A DNA stretch of 64,000 nucleotides, taken from positions 5,890,001 through 5,954,000 of the forward strand of contig QCXZ01000053.1 in the NCBI GenBank assembly GCA_025024175.1, in the 5' to 3' direction. This DNA comes from Rhyzopertha dominica. Its lineage: Eukaryota; Arthropoda; Insecta; Coleoptera; Bostrichidae. Below the pieces are notes generated by a model. It saw only the letters and a program-made list of their open reading frames with translations, searched no databases and was not told the origin of the DNA. This document shows positions 40,965 through 55,200 of the stretch, one piece after another. A program made the translations under genes and the position numbers. Within the stretch, counting starts at the first letter, position 1, and the number at the start of each line of letters is the position of its first letter.

Positions 40965-42230
40965 TGTCTCTCACACGATGAGTGAGAAGAACGGCTCTCT
41001 ATATTTTTTTTTGTTGTACTGTATAATCATGGCGAGTAATATTTTCAAGCACAAAAGTATTGGATGACAGCCGAATTGTTGTCTGTGAAGTTGTAAAATT
41101 TTCGTGAAGAAATCTACACAGTTGAAAAGGGTGACATCTCATTTTTTATTATTTAGTTTAAGGCCATTGCAAATGTTTTTGTGCTTAAAAAGCTCACTAT
41201 GTTAAGTACTTACTCAGAGAACAAAATACTCACTATCTTTTTTTTATCATGCAAGTAATACTTAATCTGGTTTAGTACTCATACTTTTTGACACTGAATG
41301 TGATATTTTCAGCTATAATAATAATAATAATTTTTACCCCCTCATTCGTCCGTCTTAACGAGATACCTATTTGGGTAACCAAAATGCACTATGATAGATT
41401 TAATGCCAGTACTCAGTCCCTCACATTTAATTATACTCACTTTATTTAATTCTCTCTAATCTGTGCAATAAGGATGGAGAGTATAAAAATTTGGTGGCTT
41501 TGTTCCAGTGATTATTAGGTTTTAAATTCGAAAAAGGAAACTTTTTGTTTTTTGATGCTATCTTTTCCTCCTATTGCACAAAATTACATGTAAGTTGTAT
41601 TCTTCTGTAAGATAGTTTTACGAGAAACTGATCGGTCTGTTTTATGTCCTTTACTATCAAAAATTAATACTCATTTTGTGCCCTATTGCTCCTTAATTAT
41701 TATTTACATAGAAAATTTATATTTATACAAAACTTTTAATTTATGCGCCCCTTGACCAGTATACTTTAGTATTTTTATACCAATGTTACATTTTTAATAT
41801 TATGTAGTGTGTACATAGAAGCTTCTGAAGGTTTAATGATTTCTTCACATAGAAAAGAACGTCTTCACATCATTTTTGTACTTTATTTTTAATTTAAGGT
41901 TTTGATAACATTTTTTAAGTTTAGGAGTGAGTTTTTATATATCTAATTTTGTATTGGCTTCCGAAATTATAACCTCGTCCTCTCTAAGCACTGCATTCGT
42001 AGGCCTCTGGACGAGCGAAAGAAGGCAACAATAATTAACAGATCTCGATATACATCAGACGTCTAGACGCCTACGATTTGTTTTTAGCGTAGAATGTAAC
42101 CCAGTAGTATTAACATTGCGAGTGATATTTCTCTAACGTATTTAACTTTAATTTTATTTTGACACTTAACTTATTTGAGGAAACCCAAAATCAGTATTTG
42201 TATACCTTTTTATACTTATTTTTAGTTTTT

Positions 42231-43462
42231 TTTTGCCTTAGGTGTAGTGGATTATGTTTAAACTTTTGGCAGCTGTGTCTGCAGATGCATCTCTTTATCC
42301 AAATTTGTAATAGTGATAACTTAACGAGTTGGCACAGATGAATTTTTAAGTTTGCTGCAAATTTGGACATTGGGATGTAGTTAAATTTTCTTATTGCCTG
42401 TTACCTTTTTCCCCAGCATATTCGTTAATGTTGTTGTTTTGAAGAATTGGTCTAAAAATTAAGGAGACGGATGGTTGTGATAGATGTTGTTGGAAGAAAG
42501 ACATGGTAGACATGGTTAGATTTTTGGGTGGTAATTTTTTGTATATACTCGAGGAGACCTAAACAGATTCTCTTTATAAATTCACGTATTAAACTTTATA
42601 CAAATCAGCTCTGTGTGGGAGTATTTTTTTACAAATAAACATGGCTGCTAAGGATTGGACTTGTTATTTTCCCAGTTTCATCCGATTTTCTATTGTTTGT
42701 GGAGAAACATATTTTTTTTCTGGTGCTAGTCTACTTGTTTCTCTGTGATTTTAATTTGTGCAAAACATATTTGACTGAGGTATGGATATATATAAAATAT
42801 AGATAAGGTTTCAAATCTCACAGGTAGATGGCATAAAATTACAAGGGTGTTGATTTTTACATTTTTGCTCCTTTTCTGTCATAGTATTCAGATATAAACC
42901 ATATAATGATCATGTATAGGAGGACATGACAGGAATATTTAATAAAAACTTTCAATGTGTTGCAATGCAGTTTCACCACAGAATGGGTTCTTTGTCCTCA
43001 ACCGAAAATCATTATTATAAAACATGTGAGGCTTTGGGTGACCCAATGGATGATTCCTTCAGTAAAAAAAAATTAATTATTTACAGTATTATTTTACCTA
43101 TGAACTTATTTAATATCCTCTTATCCCTTCATGTGCTGTGTCAAATTTAGAAACAATCTTTTTTTTCTTGTGCATCAACCAATCAAGTTCTTGCATTTTC
43201 CTGAGTTTTTCGTTTACCTGTTATTAGTTGTATAATTTCTCAACAAAACAGTTTTTTTCAAGACTACATTGTATTTGCATTACGTAAAGTATGTTTTAAA
43301 ATAGCAATAAATTTTGGGAAAAAGCTCAAATTGAAAGATTCTTATAGCACTTACTTATAAAAATGTGATAAATGGAATGGGTGGATATTTCCCTTCCACA
43401 AGAAGTTGAAATCAACGTAGAGGTTGTTGAAGAAGTCGAAATAACGTAGATGTTTCTGAAAG
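42231..43462. other. Intergenic region after duplicated GATA terminus
   Basis: AT-rich; no gene or repeat recognised. A 74-codon frame at 42926-43150 has no recognisable content. Confidence 0.5.
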
Positions 43463-43834
43463 ATTTAATTCTCTTTCAAATACTGAAGTCTGATTTTGAA
43501 TAGCTGTTGCTGTTTGGAAATTACAAGTAAAAATTTTGCAAATAGGTCAGCTTCCGATTTGCAAATTGTTTGTTTTTGGAATTAATTTCTTCAGTTTAGT
43601 CTTGTGTAACATCAAAATTTGCAGGATTTAATTCTCTTTCAAATATTGAAATCTGATTGTGAATAGCTGTTGCTATTTGGGAATTATAAGTAAAAATGTA
43701 CTAGTAGGTCAGCGACCGATTTGCAGATTACTTGCTTTCGGAATTGATTTTTTCAGTTTGCTAACAAGGACAACAGTCTTGTTTAACATAAAAATTTGCA
43801 GTATGTAATTCTCTTTTGAATACTGAAATCTGAA
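43463..43834 (+). repeat. Diverged tandem repeat of about 165-180 bp
   Basis: gatttaattctctttcaaat starts units near 43463 and 43625, and a partial third unit (taattctcttttgaatactg) starts near 43806. Internal blocks such as ggtcagc.accgatttgca also recur. No coding potential is seen. Confidence 0.7.
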
Positions 43835-44352
43835 AAGTTAGTTATGGTAAGGAGTAATTAAATGAAATATACGACATAGTTATATGTATATACATGATTA
43901 TATTAGTTGGATTTAATCGTCTATGGAAGGACGACGTTCTAGAGCTTAAACAACTAAAAAAAGTACTAACCACTAAAAGACTTCCCACCAAATAGAGTAA
44001 AAACCTAGATTGGACGAGTAAATCACTAAATTGGCAACGTTGAATAAAATTCCGTGGAACAACGGAACTACTCCAGAGAATATTGGATCTACCATTGTGA
44101 CAGTTGATAGTGGAATTAAAACAACAAAGCTGAGTAAATCTGCAGAATGCAGAAAAAGTTAAATCCTTTGGTTTTATTACTTGTGTTCTATTATACGAAC
44201 AGATAGACCTAGATATAAACTGCAAAGAATTGTTATTGTATCTTCATAAATCAACTGAAGCCTGTCTCCTGTTTGTTAGAACTATAGTGACTGTTCTACA
44301 TCTTGAAAAGTTTAAGTTCATAGAAGTAATTTATTTATACGCAAAACTACAG
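43835..44352. other. Upstream region of the 13-finger gene
   Basis: Probable 5' untranslated region and promoter area. The coding frame is open from 44230, so a longer N-terminus cannot be excluded. Confidence 0.4.
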
Positions 44353-47300
44353 ATGGAAGAACCAGAATTAGCTATTGTCAAATGTGAACCCTACGATTGT
44401 ATCAAAGAAGAAGAAGAAGAACAAAGACTGCCTGCACAAAGTAACCCAGAATTAGCTCTTGTGAAATGTGAACCCTATGATTGTGTCAAAGAGGAGGAAG
44501 AAGAACAAGAACAAAGAGTGCTTGAACCAAGTAATGACTGCGTTGCAGATACCGAGTTCGTCTCAGTTAAGTGCGAAATCGAAAATGAATCGCAAGACGG
44601 CGATCACACACACAACGAGAAGTTATTCTATTGTTTTCGATGCCGAGCTGATTTCTCATCAAATGATGAACTTCAACAGCACATGTTGGAACACGATACA
44701 TTGAATTTACATACCTGTGACTTTTGCAACAAACAATACAAATGCAAATCATCTTTGAAGTATCACATGCAGCAACATACAGATAAAAAACAAGAACGCT
44801 GCGAAATTTGTGGATTGCAGTTTTGGCGAAAATTTGAATTATCCAGGCATATTGCCACTATTCATGCTCGTGTACGTCCATATTGGTAAGTATCTGTTCA
44901 CAAATGATGGAGTGTTTTTCGAAACTACGAATTTTGGCACAATATTATAATAGGTCAGGGCTAATAAAAATAAAGTATTTTTTAACATCTGTTACAGATG
45001 GGGCAATTTGGAGTTAATTGCAAAAAGTCGTTGCCATATAAATGTTCATTTCTTTGGAAGAAAAAGTTAATTTTTGGTCGATTTGCGCCAACCTGTAGGA
45101 ATTCAGATTTCTTCGATTTTCTCGAAAATGGTTCGTTGTACATTATTTGTTGTTCTTCAAAAATATATTAACGAGTTTTTTGACATTTCACACACTTTGC
45201 CCCTCTTCTCCCTAATTTAAAAAAAATCATTCTCTAAAAAATAAAAAACTCTATATCACTATATCAAAAAAGCAGCATTTTTGGACACATGTTTATGTAG
45301 ACTTTTCGTCATAATTGCACGTCAGGAACACACACTAGAAATTATGACATCGAATTTAGAGACATCCTGTATGCAACTGAATGATTTAAAACTGAAATTT
45401 TATCTTTATTATGAACAAAACAGGAACACACTGTGTACAGTATGTCTTTCGATGAAAATAATTTAGAAAGGTAAATTGAGACTTTAACAAGAATTAATTC
45501 AAGAAATCCACGTAGAGTAAAATGGATCAGTTTTAAACATTTAAATAGAAATAATTTTTTTAAAGTTAAATTATTTAGAAAGTAGTTAACATAAATTACA
45601 TATTCATGCTATTGTCTGGAAATTAATACTTACATATTTAATTTTATCAGAAATTCCATCCGAAAGGCATGAAAAAGGTGATAAAAATTTATATTCCTGA
45701 TTTGTTATTTTCAAAGTAATAATAATAATAATACGCAAACATGAAGTTATATTATATACTGATATGGCCTTCAATATTGCATCTTGGGTAGATTTGTCTT
45801 GGCAAAAACAGTATTGTTATTGCAAAAACAGTATTGTTATTGCGATAGAATATTATACTTTTTTAGGTAATTTACTAGTTTGCTCTTTAACTTTATATGT
45901 ACAAAAATATTTAACGGTATTTTAGTATTTGATCATTTCAGTGTCTGTTAGTTATAGTTTATACTTATCCTTAAATTAATTACAGAATCCAAAAATATAA
46001 AACAACAGGGTGTTCCATTTAAAATAAGAAAGTTGCTATCTACTTCCGGTTTAAGGGGAAGTCGTAGCAGTTTGAAAATACTTTACTTCAAGCAATACTC
46101 TTTGAATTACTGTGCCAACTTTCAAAACCTCCCCATTTTTATTTATCTAGGTGGACGCCTTGTATAGGCAAAACCTATTCCATGTAAGAGCCGAGATATG
46201 CATTTTCTGTTCGTTTCTGACATCACAGTTTTAGACAGGTGTTTTTATTTGCATTCTATTATAATTAGATTGACTTTTTTAATAAATCAACACAGCAGAC
46301 TTGTTTTATAAATAGGAACTATAGAGAATGTTGAATTCTACAATTTTTGGTTAGAAATCCCATTTTAGTCACGGGACTTATTCTTAGATAATTGTTAGTA
46401 TAATTTCATTAATCATTATTGGTCACTATTGATGCAGATAAGTTAATTTTTAAATTAATTATAAAGATGTAAATATCCCAAAATTATTTCCTTAGAATAA
46501 TAACTTTTTTATTTTACAGGTGTGAAACTTGTGGCCAAACATTTTCAGGTGCTACTTCCTTAAAAGCGCACCTACAGAGCAAAGGTGATCATGTGAAGGG
46601 ATCTTCGAAGCTTGACAAGACCAGTTCCTGCCTGCAGTGCACTATATGTAACCGATACTTCAACGGAGAGAACTTTCTTGCAACTCACTTAAAACAGCAC
46701 AATTTAAATGTGTGGGAATGTGAGGCATGCAACAAGTTTTTTAAGAATGAGGAACGTTTAAACAAGCACAAATCGAAAGCTCATCATGACAAGAGGTTGT
46801 CATGCCAGACGTGCAGCACGGTCTTTCAATCTCAAAGTGACTTCCTGGAACATAAAAAAAAATGTGTGAAGCTGGCTTGCGATGAATGTGACCAGACATT
46901 CTGGGAAAAACGAAAATTTACTCGACATAAAAAGTATGTTCATTCAAAAATCATCTTTGTATGTGCCATTTGCCAGAAAGAATTTAAGAAAAAAACTGGT
47001 CTCGAACAACACAAGCTATCACACATGGAAACTAGAAGTTTTCAGTGCGAGATTTGCGAGAAGGCTTTTAAATTCGCCTCGGATTTAAGAAAGCATTTAC
47101 TCATACATACAGGGGAAAAGAAATACAAGTGTGAGCTATGTGGTAAGCACTTTCGTCAAGCTGGACATTTACGCTCGCATCATACCATCCACACAAATGA
47201 GAAGTCCCACCAATGCGAACTTTGTAACAAACTGTTTAAAACAGCCGGTTGTCTCAGACAGCATAAACTTGTACACGAGGAGAAAAGGCATGTGTGTCAA

Positions 47301-47396
47301 TTTTGTAGCCTAAGGTTCACTAGGGCTGATCATATGGCAAACCATATCAAAACGGTACACAGGGATATGGTTGAAGTGCAGGAAGAAACTAAATAA
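44353..47396 (+). CDS. C2H2 zinc-finger protein with 13 fingers
   Basis: Exons 44353-44885 and 46520-47396 join in phase 2 (tattg|gtaagt, then ttttacag|g) to give 469 residues. The ATG at 44353 is preferred because the acidic repeats begin there; the frame is open further upstream, so a longer start is possible. Residues 1-90 hold a duplicated acidic module (VKCEPYDC followed by IKEEEEE or VKEEEEE). Thirteen C2H2-type fingers follow; the fourth begins exactly at the intron, and one (LSCQTC to HKKKC) ends in Cys instead of His. Several linkers differ from TGEKP and only one is close to it (HTGEKKYK). Such proteins bind DNA in the nucleus. No ZAD is visible. The gene is convergent with the ZAD gene downstream. 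Confidence 0.85.
44886..46519. other. Intron of the 13-finger gene
   Basis: GT-AG intron of 1634 bases. Near 46006 it holds acagggtgttccatttaaaa, an end-like sequence shared in part with 48030, probably from a dispersed repeat; otherwise nothing is seen. Confidence 0.6.
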
Positions 47397-49262
47397 TTAA
47401 AAAGTAATACTTATTGTATACTTAATGATATATATAATAAAGAATATCAAGTATTGAACTGTAATATATAAGTATTTGAACCCTAAAATCTGGTATACAG
47501 GGTGAGTCATTGGTGCATTGGCGGAAGATACTGACTTTACTATTAACAATAGACATAATTTTTTGTGTCGTTATATAATTAGTTAAGTTGCGTGCACTAA
47601 AATTATTTTCAGCTATACAGCATGTACTGCAACAGTCCCAGCTCCCAGCTCGGAGTAGTGGAACCCTCGCGCATTCGGACGGAGCCGGTCTGCTTCGTTA
47701 CAGTACCATTATTCCAGGACCGCAATCAACTTTTTTTTCTTAAACGGCACCCTATGTATTTTTTTAATTTATCTTGTGATGCTTCCTAAGTGCTTTATAG
47801 CCAGATACTTTTTCTGTTTTGGCTTCGGTGATGCCAAGTTAATAAACTTTTTCTGAAAATTTATGAACACACAAGCTTTGCCTTTAATGCTTCTAGAAGC
47901 CTAACTATTAATAAAAAGAAGAAAATTTTATGTCCATTAACGAAGGTAAATTCTCTCTAGACTTTAATATAGTTTTCATGCGATTCTACTATACAGGGTG
48001 ATAACTAGACATGATCAAATTCTGCAACTTTTTAATGGAACACCCTATATTTTTTTTATTTAAAATGAGTTGTATGCAATTTTTGTAGTTTACTTCTTTG
48101 CTCTTCTAATTGGTTTTGGGTATATTTGGGTGCAGATTTTTGCTTCCTAAGAATTATGTGATATTTTTAATTTTTAAACTAAATTTTTAATGACTGTCCG
48201 ACCTTACCAAAAGCTTCTGACTCAAGCTTTTTTTTCTGTTTTCTGTCATTTTTTGAGGTTTTCTTCCACTTCCCAGTAGTCTATCTAAAGATTTTCCTTT
48301 GTATACTCTTCTAAAAATATCATACACTGTTTGTTGTGGGATCCCCATTTCATAACGTTTTACAGTGAAACATTTTTCTTGTAAAATTTGCCAGTTACTT
48401 GACGTCAATCACTTTCTTTCAACTGGTTCATTCTACTTCAAGAAATTGTGAGCTTTAAAATAGTTCAAACTGTCATGAGAAATATTTCAACTTTCAAACC
48501 ATAATGACAGATTTTCATCCCCTATTATTTTTAATAAAAAAAGCATAAAAAGATATGTACAGATTTTTTGTTTGCACACCTATATATGGTGATCCACATA
48601 AGCACCAACACAGAGTAGGATCATGAAGGCAAGTCCAAAATATTGTGATTTAATGCAACTTACCTATATAGTAAGTTGCACCCCTGAAAAGTTATAGACC
48701 CTCAAAGTGGGGTTTCAAATTTTTTAACTTAGAAGAACCAAATTTGGCACATGTTGTGAGTGTACCAAGAGCAGTATTCGAAAATAATTAGAGTTCAGTT
48801 GGAATATTTTAAAGGGTTGATAAGACAGAATTTTCTAACATGTTGGTGGGCTTGAAAAATTATTTTATTTTATGGGTTATTTAATTCTAAAACTTTTTTA
48901 ACTCTTGTTCTTGTGAGAAAAACCTGAATAACTAAAAACATGTATTGTAAGCTGTTATTTAAAATTATCGAAAACTCAAATGATGATTATAAAATTAAAC
49001 ATGAGACTTGACAATTAGGTAAATTGAACACTAAATTAATCTAGTGTTGTAAAAATGGCCTGGAAGTTTTGATGTAGCGAATAAGTTGACATGCTATTAG
49101 TATTAGGTTTCTGTGAAGGAAACTGCAGAAGAATTGTTGAAAAATATCAGAGGAGATTTCATAATCGTGTAATATCTCAGGATAAAGAAATCCATGAAAC
49201 TATATCTTTATTAGGGAAACAATCATGATAAAATACAAAAAATGCTGTAACACAACTACAAA
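47397..49262. other. Region between convergent zinc-finger genes
   Basis: Holds both 3' ends (aataaag at 47437 is a likely polyadenylation signal for the plus-strand gene), cagggtg-type repeat ends at 47498 and 47994, and the Tc1-like fragment listed separately. No gene is seen. Confidence 0.5.
48187..48408 (-). pseudogene. Tc1-like transposase N-terminal fragment
   Basis: The minus strand encodes about 70 residues resembling the paired helix-turn-helix of Tc1/mariner transposases (FTVKRYEMGIPQQTVYDIF, then LLGSGRKPQKMT). No catalytic domain follows. It lies between the two convergent zinc-finger genes. Confidence 0.6.
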
Positions 49263-52200
49263 CTAATCCTGCTGTAATTCACATGACTTATCTTCTTCAA
49301 AATACTCTGATTCAAATGTAACAGAGTATTGTGCACTTACATCTTCGAAATATTCTTGTGATTCTTCTTCCTCTCCATTTTCAAAATAATTTTCTTCTGA
49401 ATCCATAGTGTTTTCATCACAGCTCTGCATGTTTTGACTGCTATTGCTGTGGTCCATGGACTCATTCGTTTCCACCGGATACTCGATCTGTAAGCGGCAT
49501 TGTTTGCAAACTAGTCGTCCACATCAGCAGCATTACTTACCTTGTACTTAAACAATTCCCCGTCTTCATTATGGAGGGCAAGATGTTTTTTCATGTTTCT
49601 GTTCATAACCTAGAATAAATTGTTTTCAGCTTATGCTGTTCGGGACTTTCTCAATTCAATTTTATAGTAAATTCAATAGACAAGGTCACTTCATATTTCA
49701 CGTTCTGTTGGATCGATTTTTCTGAAATTGTGCATGGGCCTAAGGGTAATTAAAACGTGTTTTTTGGAATTTTTTCAACTCCATGTCAGCTCTCATTTCC
49801 GAGATATGGGTGCAAGTTGCATTTTTTTAAATGGGAAGGGGGCCAAAAGGCACATCATTGAAAAGTATCTTTTTTGCTGATTTCAAAAATGTATCACAAT
49901 TGTACAATTTACTGCTTCTGAGTTGAGAAAAATGTAAATACAATAATTGAACCTGGCAAAGAACGAAATGAAAGAAAACAATTTTCTTTACCACTAAAAT
50001 GGACAAAAAAGTCAGGTATTACCATTTATCCTTGACTGGTGATAATTTTTTTAAATGGAGACACCTGGAGGTTTTGTTCTTACTTAGCGATAACGAATAT
50101 GGTTTTTATCCCAAAATTTTTTGCAAGACCGAAGTTTGTTATCACACTTTTCTCAACTAAGAAGTAATAAATTGTACAAGTGTGACACATTTTTTAAACC
50201 AGAATAAAATATCTTTTTCAATGGTGTGCCGTTTGACCCCCTTCCCATTTAAAAAAATTCAACTTGTGCCCATATCTTGGAAACCAGAGCTGACACGGAG
50301 TTGAAAAAATTCCAGAAAATGCACTTTAATTATCCACAATATCAGAAAAATCGGTGAAATAAAACCTGAAATATCCTGCTGGTTCCATACTTTGTAACGA
50401 CCCGGTATATTTTTTTAATCTGCAAAATAGGTCTTTTCAACCATAGCAAATTCAAGTACGGTTTCCATTGAGAAAAATGCAAGTTTGTGTTATATGTGAC
50501 ACCCTAAAAAATTCTGAGTATGCCAATGGAGCGAAAATAAAAATGTCTGCAAGATATTAAGGATTGAAGAAATGTTGATAGTACAGCTCAACTCACAACA
50601 AAAAAGTGAAAAAGTAACGACAAAAAATGATTAAGAATCTAGAAATGACTCTGTAAATTTGGTACTGGAAAATCATTTTTATAAGGTTTACAAAACAATA
50701 ACAGCAATAATAGGCAGAACTCAATTCGGTGCGAAAAGCAAGAAATTGTTAATTTAGTTTTTTATGATTGCGATTGTTAAAGTTGGGCAAAAATTACAAG
50801 ACACACGAAACAGTCTAACACATGAAAAATCTGTCTACTATGAGTATTTAAGAGGGTAGAAAAATCATCAAAAATTTAAGCCACAAAAATCTTACTTACC
50901 TCGACCCCACAAATTTGACATGGAGTCCGCTGCTCGTTTTTGGGCTTTTTGCCCATATGACGAAGCTGGTGTTCATCGAGGGTCGTCTTTTGCCTGAACT
51001 TGCGTCCACACATTCCGCAGGTGTATGGCTTTTCGCCGGTGTGAATCATAAAATGTCGATTCAGGTTGCTCTTTGAATTGCACTGCCTGTCACACATGGT
51101 GCAGCTTTAACAAGAATTATTTACAATTACAATAAACTCCATAAAAATTATCTTAATAGTAACATAAAAAAAATAATTTTGTAAATTTTACATTTGACCA
51201 CAAAATAAGCATAAATTTATTTGGTGTCCGTAGTAAGTATAAATAAATACAAAATCATAAAACTGTTTACAATTAAAAAATCTGATAATTTAATGTCATA
51301 TAAATTTTCTACCACTGTGACTGCAATGTGAAAAGTCAGGACATTTTAGTCACAAAATTAATATTTTGTTTGAAACTATTAGTATGTAGTTTAATAAAGA
51401 AGCTAAACATTCATTCAAAATTTTTCCATTTACATCAAAAAGCTGCCCAAGTCCAGACAGAAGGACAAAAGTGTGGTAATCCGAAGTCCATAGTTTTTTT
51501 GAATCAATTTAAAAACTGATTTTTTGAGGAGAAAATAATATAAGCAATAAAATTGAAATACAACCATTAAAAAATATATACTTGTGTCACAGCTTATTTG
51601 CTACATTACATTTACATTTAAATAATAGCTTCAAAGGTTGCACATTCAATATTTATTCATCCTCACATTTCTACTATAATAATTAATTTTCAAAATATAA
51701 AGTTAGGTAATTAAGTTTACTGTTTTCTTAGGACAGTGTATATACAGAATGATTACTTAAATTTAGAAATTTCCAAAATGAACTAACTTGTCATCGCAAA
51801 CAAATATTCTTCATTTTCGTATATATTGTTTTTCTAAAACCTTAAAAGAAAATTCCCTGTATTGATAAATAATAATAATGTGAAAAGATATTTAGTATTT
51901 TGAGCATATTTTTTAGGTGTCACATTGTTTTACAATTGTTGCTTCAAAAAATTGGATTTTTTTGTTAACGGTCCGCAATATTCAATTTAATACACAACTT
52001 TCTTTACAGTAGGCTACTTAATGATCTACTACCCTGTAAATGAGTTAAAAGTAGCAAAACTAATTAGGTACAAGGTGGAACGCATTGTGATATAAGCTTT
52101 CAAATAATATATCGTCGTTTCATTTAAAATTCTTGAAGGTCTGTCTATCCCCCTAAGAGGATAAGAGTTATGCATTAAAAACTTATTTCAAATGTTTACC

Positions 52201-55200
52201 GCCTGCAAATAAAGGTTTACCAGCTTTTGGATTTTTTACTAATGTTCCTATGTTCGTCATGTCAAGATTAAATTTTCTCCAACAAATAACCTAAAACCTT
52301 TTACTACACAATCAATAATTTCAATACAAATAATCTTCGCCATTATAGAAAAAAATCAAGTTTTATCTTTTTTACAATAAGCTACTCACTTGTACATCTT
52401 CTGATGCGGAGTTCCACTCCTTAAATGCGCCCTGTTGTGCAGCGCAAGCGTATGCTGAAAAGCGAAGGTACGATCGCATTCAACACACTTGTAAGGCCTA
52501 TCGTGATGTCTCTTTGTCAAAGTGATGTTATGCATAGAAGACATGTGGACGACGAGGCTTTGTCGATTCGAAAAACGATTCCCGCACTCCGAACACGGGA
52601 AATTTTTCACACCTAACAACATTTCAATTAATAGTCCAGCCAATGAAAACCAAAAAAGGCAAATAGCAAAAGTAATAATTCACGTAGAAGCCAATTTTGA
52701 CACCGTTGTAGGGGAAGTTGTACTTAACAACATACTAAAAGTATTGATGGGTGGGAGAGAAGCTAAAAGGAATCTCTAAAAGTTTCTTTTAATAACTTGA
52801 AAACTGCTGTCTTTAGCGAAAAAATATATGTATATTATGTATTAAACACTTTTTTGAAACTGGAGATTTCTAAAGAATCTGTTTTTATTGTTGAAAAAGA
52901 AATGTTTATTGTATCAAATGAAATGTTTATTGTTAACGCAATTGACTTAAAATGTAGACTAGACGAATTTTGGTCTTCTTTGGAGAAAGAGGTTCCTAAA
53001 AACATTTATCTGCACGGTTGTCAGTTGCAACAATTTATTACCGGACTGTACTACACAACTGTGTTACGAAACACACTTTTGCATTAAATGATAATTACAA
53101 GAGAGAGACAAGGGCTCACCTGTGTGTACCGTTTCGTGCTGCTTCAGTTGCATTTTAGTCCGGAACTTCTTGTCGCAGTTTCCGCATGGGAAGGGTCTTT
53201 CTCCTGTGTGCAGCATCCTATGCAGTTTGAGAGCGGTCACTGTTCGGAAACTTTTACCGCACTCTTCGCACAGCTGCGGTTTCTCGCCTGTGTGGTTGTA
53301 CTTGTGTTCGACTAGCTCAAAGTTGGTTGAAAATGACATCGGACATTCGGGACACCTAAATAATGCCATAGAAATCAGCAAGGAAGCAATAAAATTAAAA
53401 TCAGTGTTGCAAACAACTTGGATTGAACAGGTTGTAAAATTCTCTTACTGGTATCAAAGAAGATTTTATACAAAACATGTATCTATAGAATACTCAGATT
53501 TGGGTCGAATCCTAAAATACTGTATGCAAATGTGAATCCTGAATACCATATTTTATAATGTATTCGAATACTCTGTATACTTTGTATACAATGTAATACA
53601 TCATTGGTTTTATTATGAGGTATTATTAAGAATGAGTTGTCAACATAACGTATGTAAAAATGTATACAGTCTATTCTGCCTAGTATTTTTTCTTTGAGAT
53701 CTTCCACATACAATTGTGCAATAGTGCAATATTGCCAGTCCATCTAGTTACACATAATAATTATTTTTGAATTGAAAATTCTTCGTTTTTATTCCAATTT
53801 TTGTTTATTAATGGTTCTAATTTTGGAATAGGTATGCTAGTGTAAAGTGATTTGACGTCTAATGATACCGTTACGTGGTCATCTGGTATTTTATATAGTA
53901 ATTGTTTTTAGCTGTTATATTACAGATTATGTTACCTATGAATTTTGATAGTTTATTCGATGGGGATTGTATATTATTGATGATTGGATGTACGAGAATG
54001 TTTCGTTTATGTATTTTAACTTGCACATACATTTTTGGTGCTAGTGCATTGTAGGTTGTAAGTTATGCAACAAACTGTTCTGTGACGTATTTATTTTTTT
54101 ATAGATTTTCTCATTGAGCAGGTTATTCATTTTTGAGTCATAGTCTGTTGTGTTCATTACTAGTGCCATCATAAGACTTGTCTGGTATTTTTGTTTGTAC
54201 AGATGTTTAAAAAAAACCTATGAATTTAAAAATTAGAAACTCCCTTTATGCAGAAAGTACTAACAACACATAACTATAAAAATACTTACTTGTGACTCTT
54301 GACCTCCTTATGAGTTTCCAGATGTTTGGAAAGGAACACAACAGATTTACCACATACATTGCACAACTGATATTTCTTGCTGTGAACATTGTGCCTGTGC
54401 CTTTTTAAAAGCTTTGGATGGTCGAAACTCATATTACACTTGTTGCATTTCAACGTACAGTGCCTCAGATGGCTCTCGTAGCTGACCCTGTACACAAACC
54501 TAAAAATAAAGGACTAAAAAAAAACGTCATTTTTACTGCAAATGTTTTACCTCCTCTCACACAGTTCACACTTGAAAGGTTGCTCGTTGGTGTGTACCAG
54601 CTTGTGCATAGTTAAACCTTCCATTTTGGCGAATTTTCTGTCGCATTCGTCGCATTTGTAGCTTTTGATTAATGGCACTTTCGGTTGAGAAACTAGCTTC
54701 TTCTTCTGTGGCGTGATTTGTCGCGTTTTCTCGACATGTTTATTCAGAGCCCCGGACCTTCTGTGAAGTTTCTTGTGGGCATCTAGTTCTATACGGCTGT
54801 CGAACTCTGTTTTGCATATACCACACTTCTGTGGCTTGAAATGGTTTTGAATGTGAGTCACCAATGAACCCAAATGACGGTAGGAACGTGGGCAAAAGTG
54901 GCACATGTACCTAAAAATGATTTTCCACTGTATTAAAAAAAAGTGGTTCAGTAGTTGAAGACTTTTGGTTATCACCATGAAAAGAAGGATTTTCTCAAAG
55001 TTTTTAGTGCTCGGAAATATAAATAACAAATTAAACAAAACGCTTAATAAAATTAATTGCAACGTTATCATATATCAAACATAATTCTTTTATAAATTAG
55101 AAAAAAGTACACACAGGTAATGTAGAGAAGTATACAAAAAGAAAGTAATTGATTTCTTTTGTAGATAAGCAAAGCAATATTTTAAACAGCGTAGCTCTTA

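Larger units (their letters stand above)
39314..42230 (+). repeat. Tandem duplication unit 2 (2917 bp)
   Basis: The second head-to-tail unit, carrying a second terminal exon at 40815-40964. It ends in a T-run before gccttaggtgtagtgg, which is unique sequence. Confidence 0.9.

Noticed and set aside
44230..44352. Upstream extension of the 13-finger ORF
   Set aside because: The extra 41 residues are hydrophobic and unlike the acidic N-terminus; the ATG at 44353 fits better, although the frame is open.
53088..53535. Plus-strand frames overlapping ZAD gene exon 7
   Set aside because: They are antisense to an intact C2H2 exon and are shadows.
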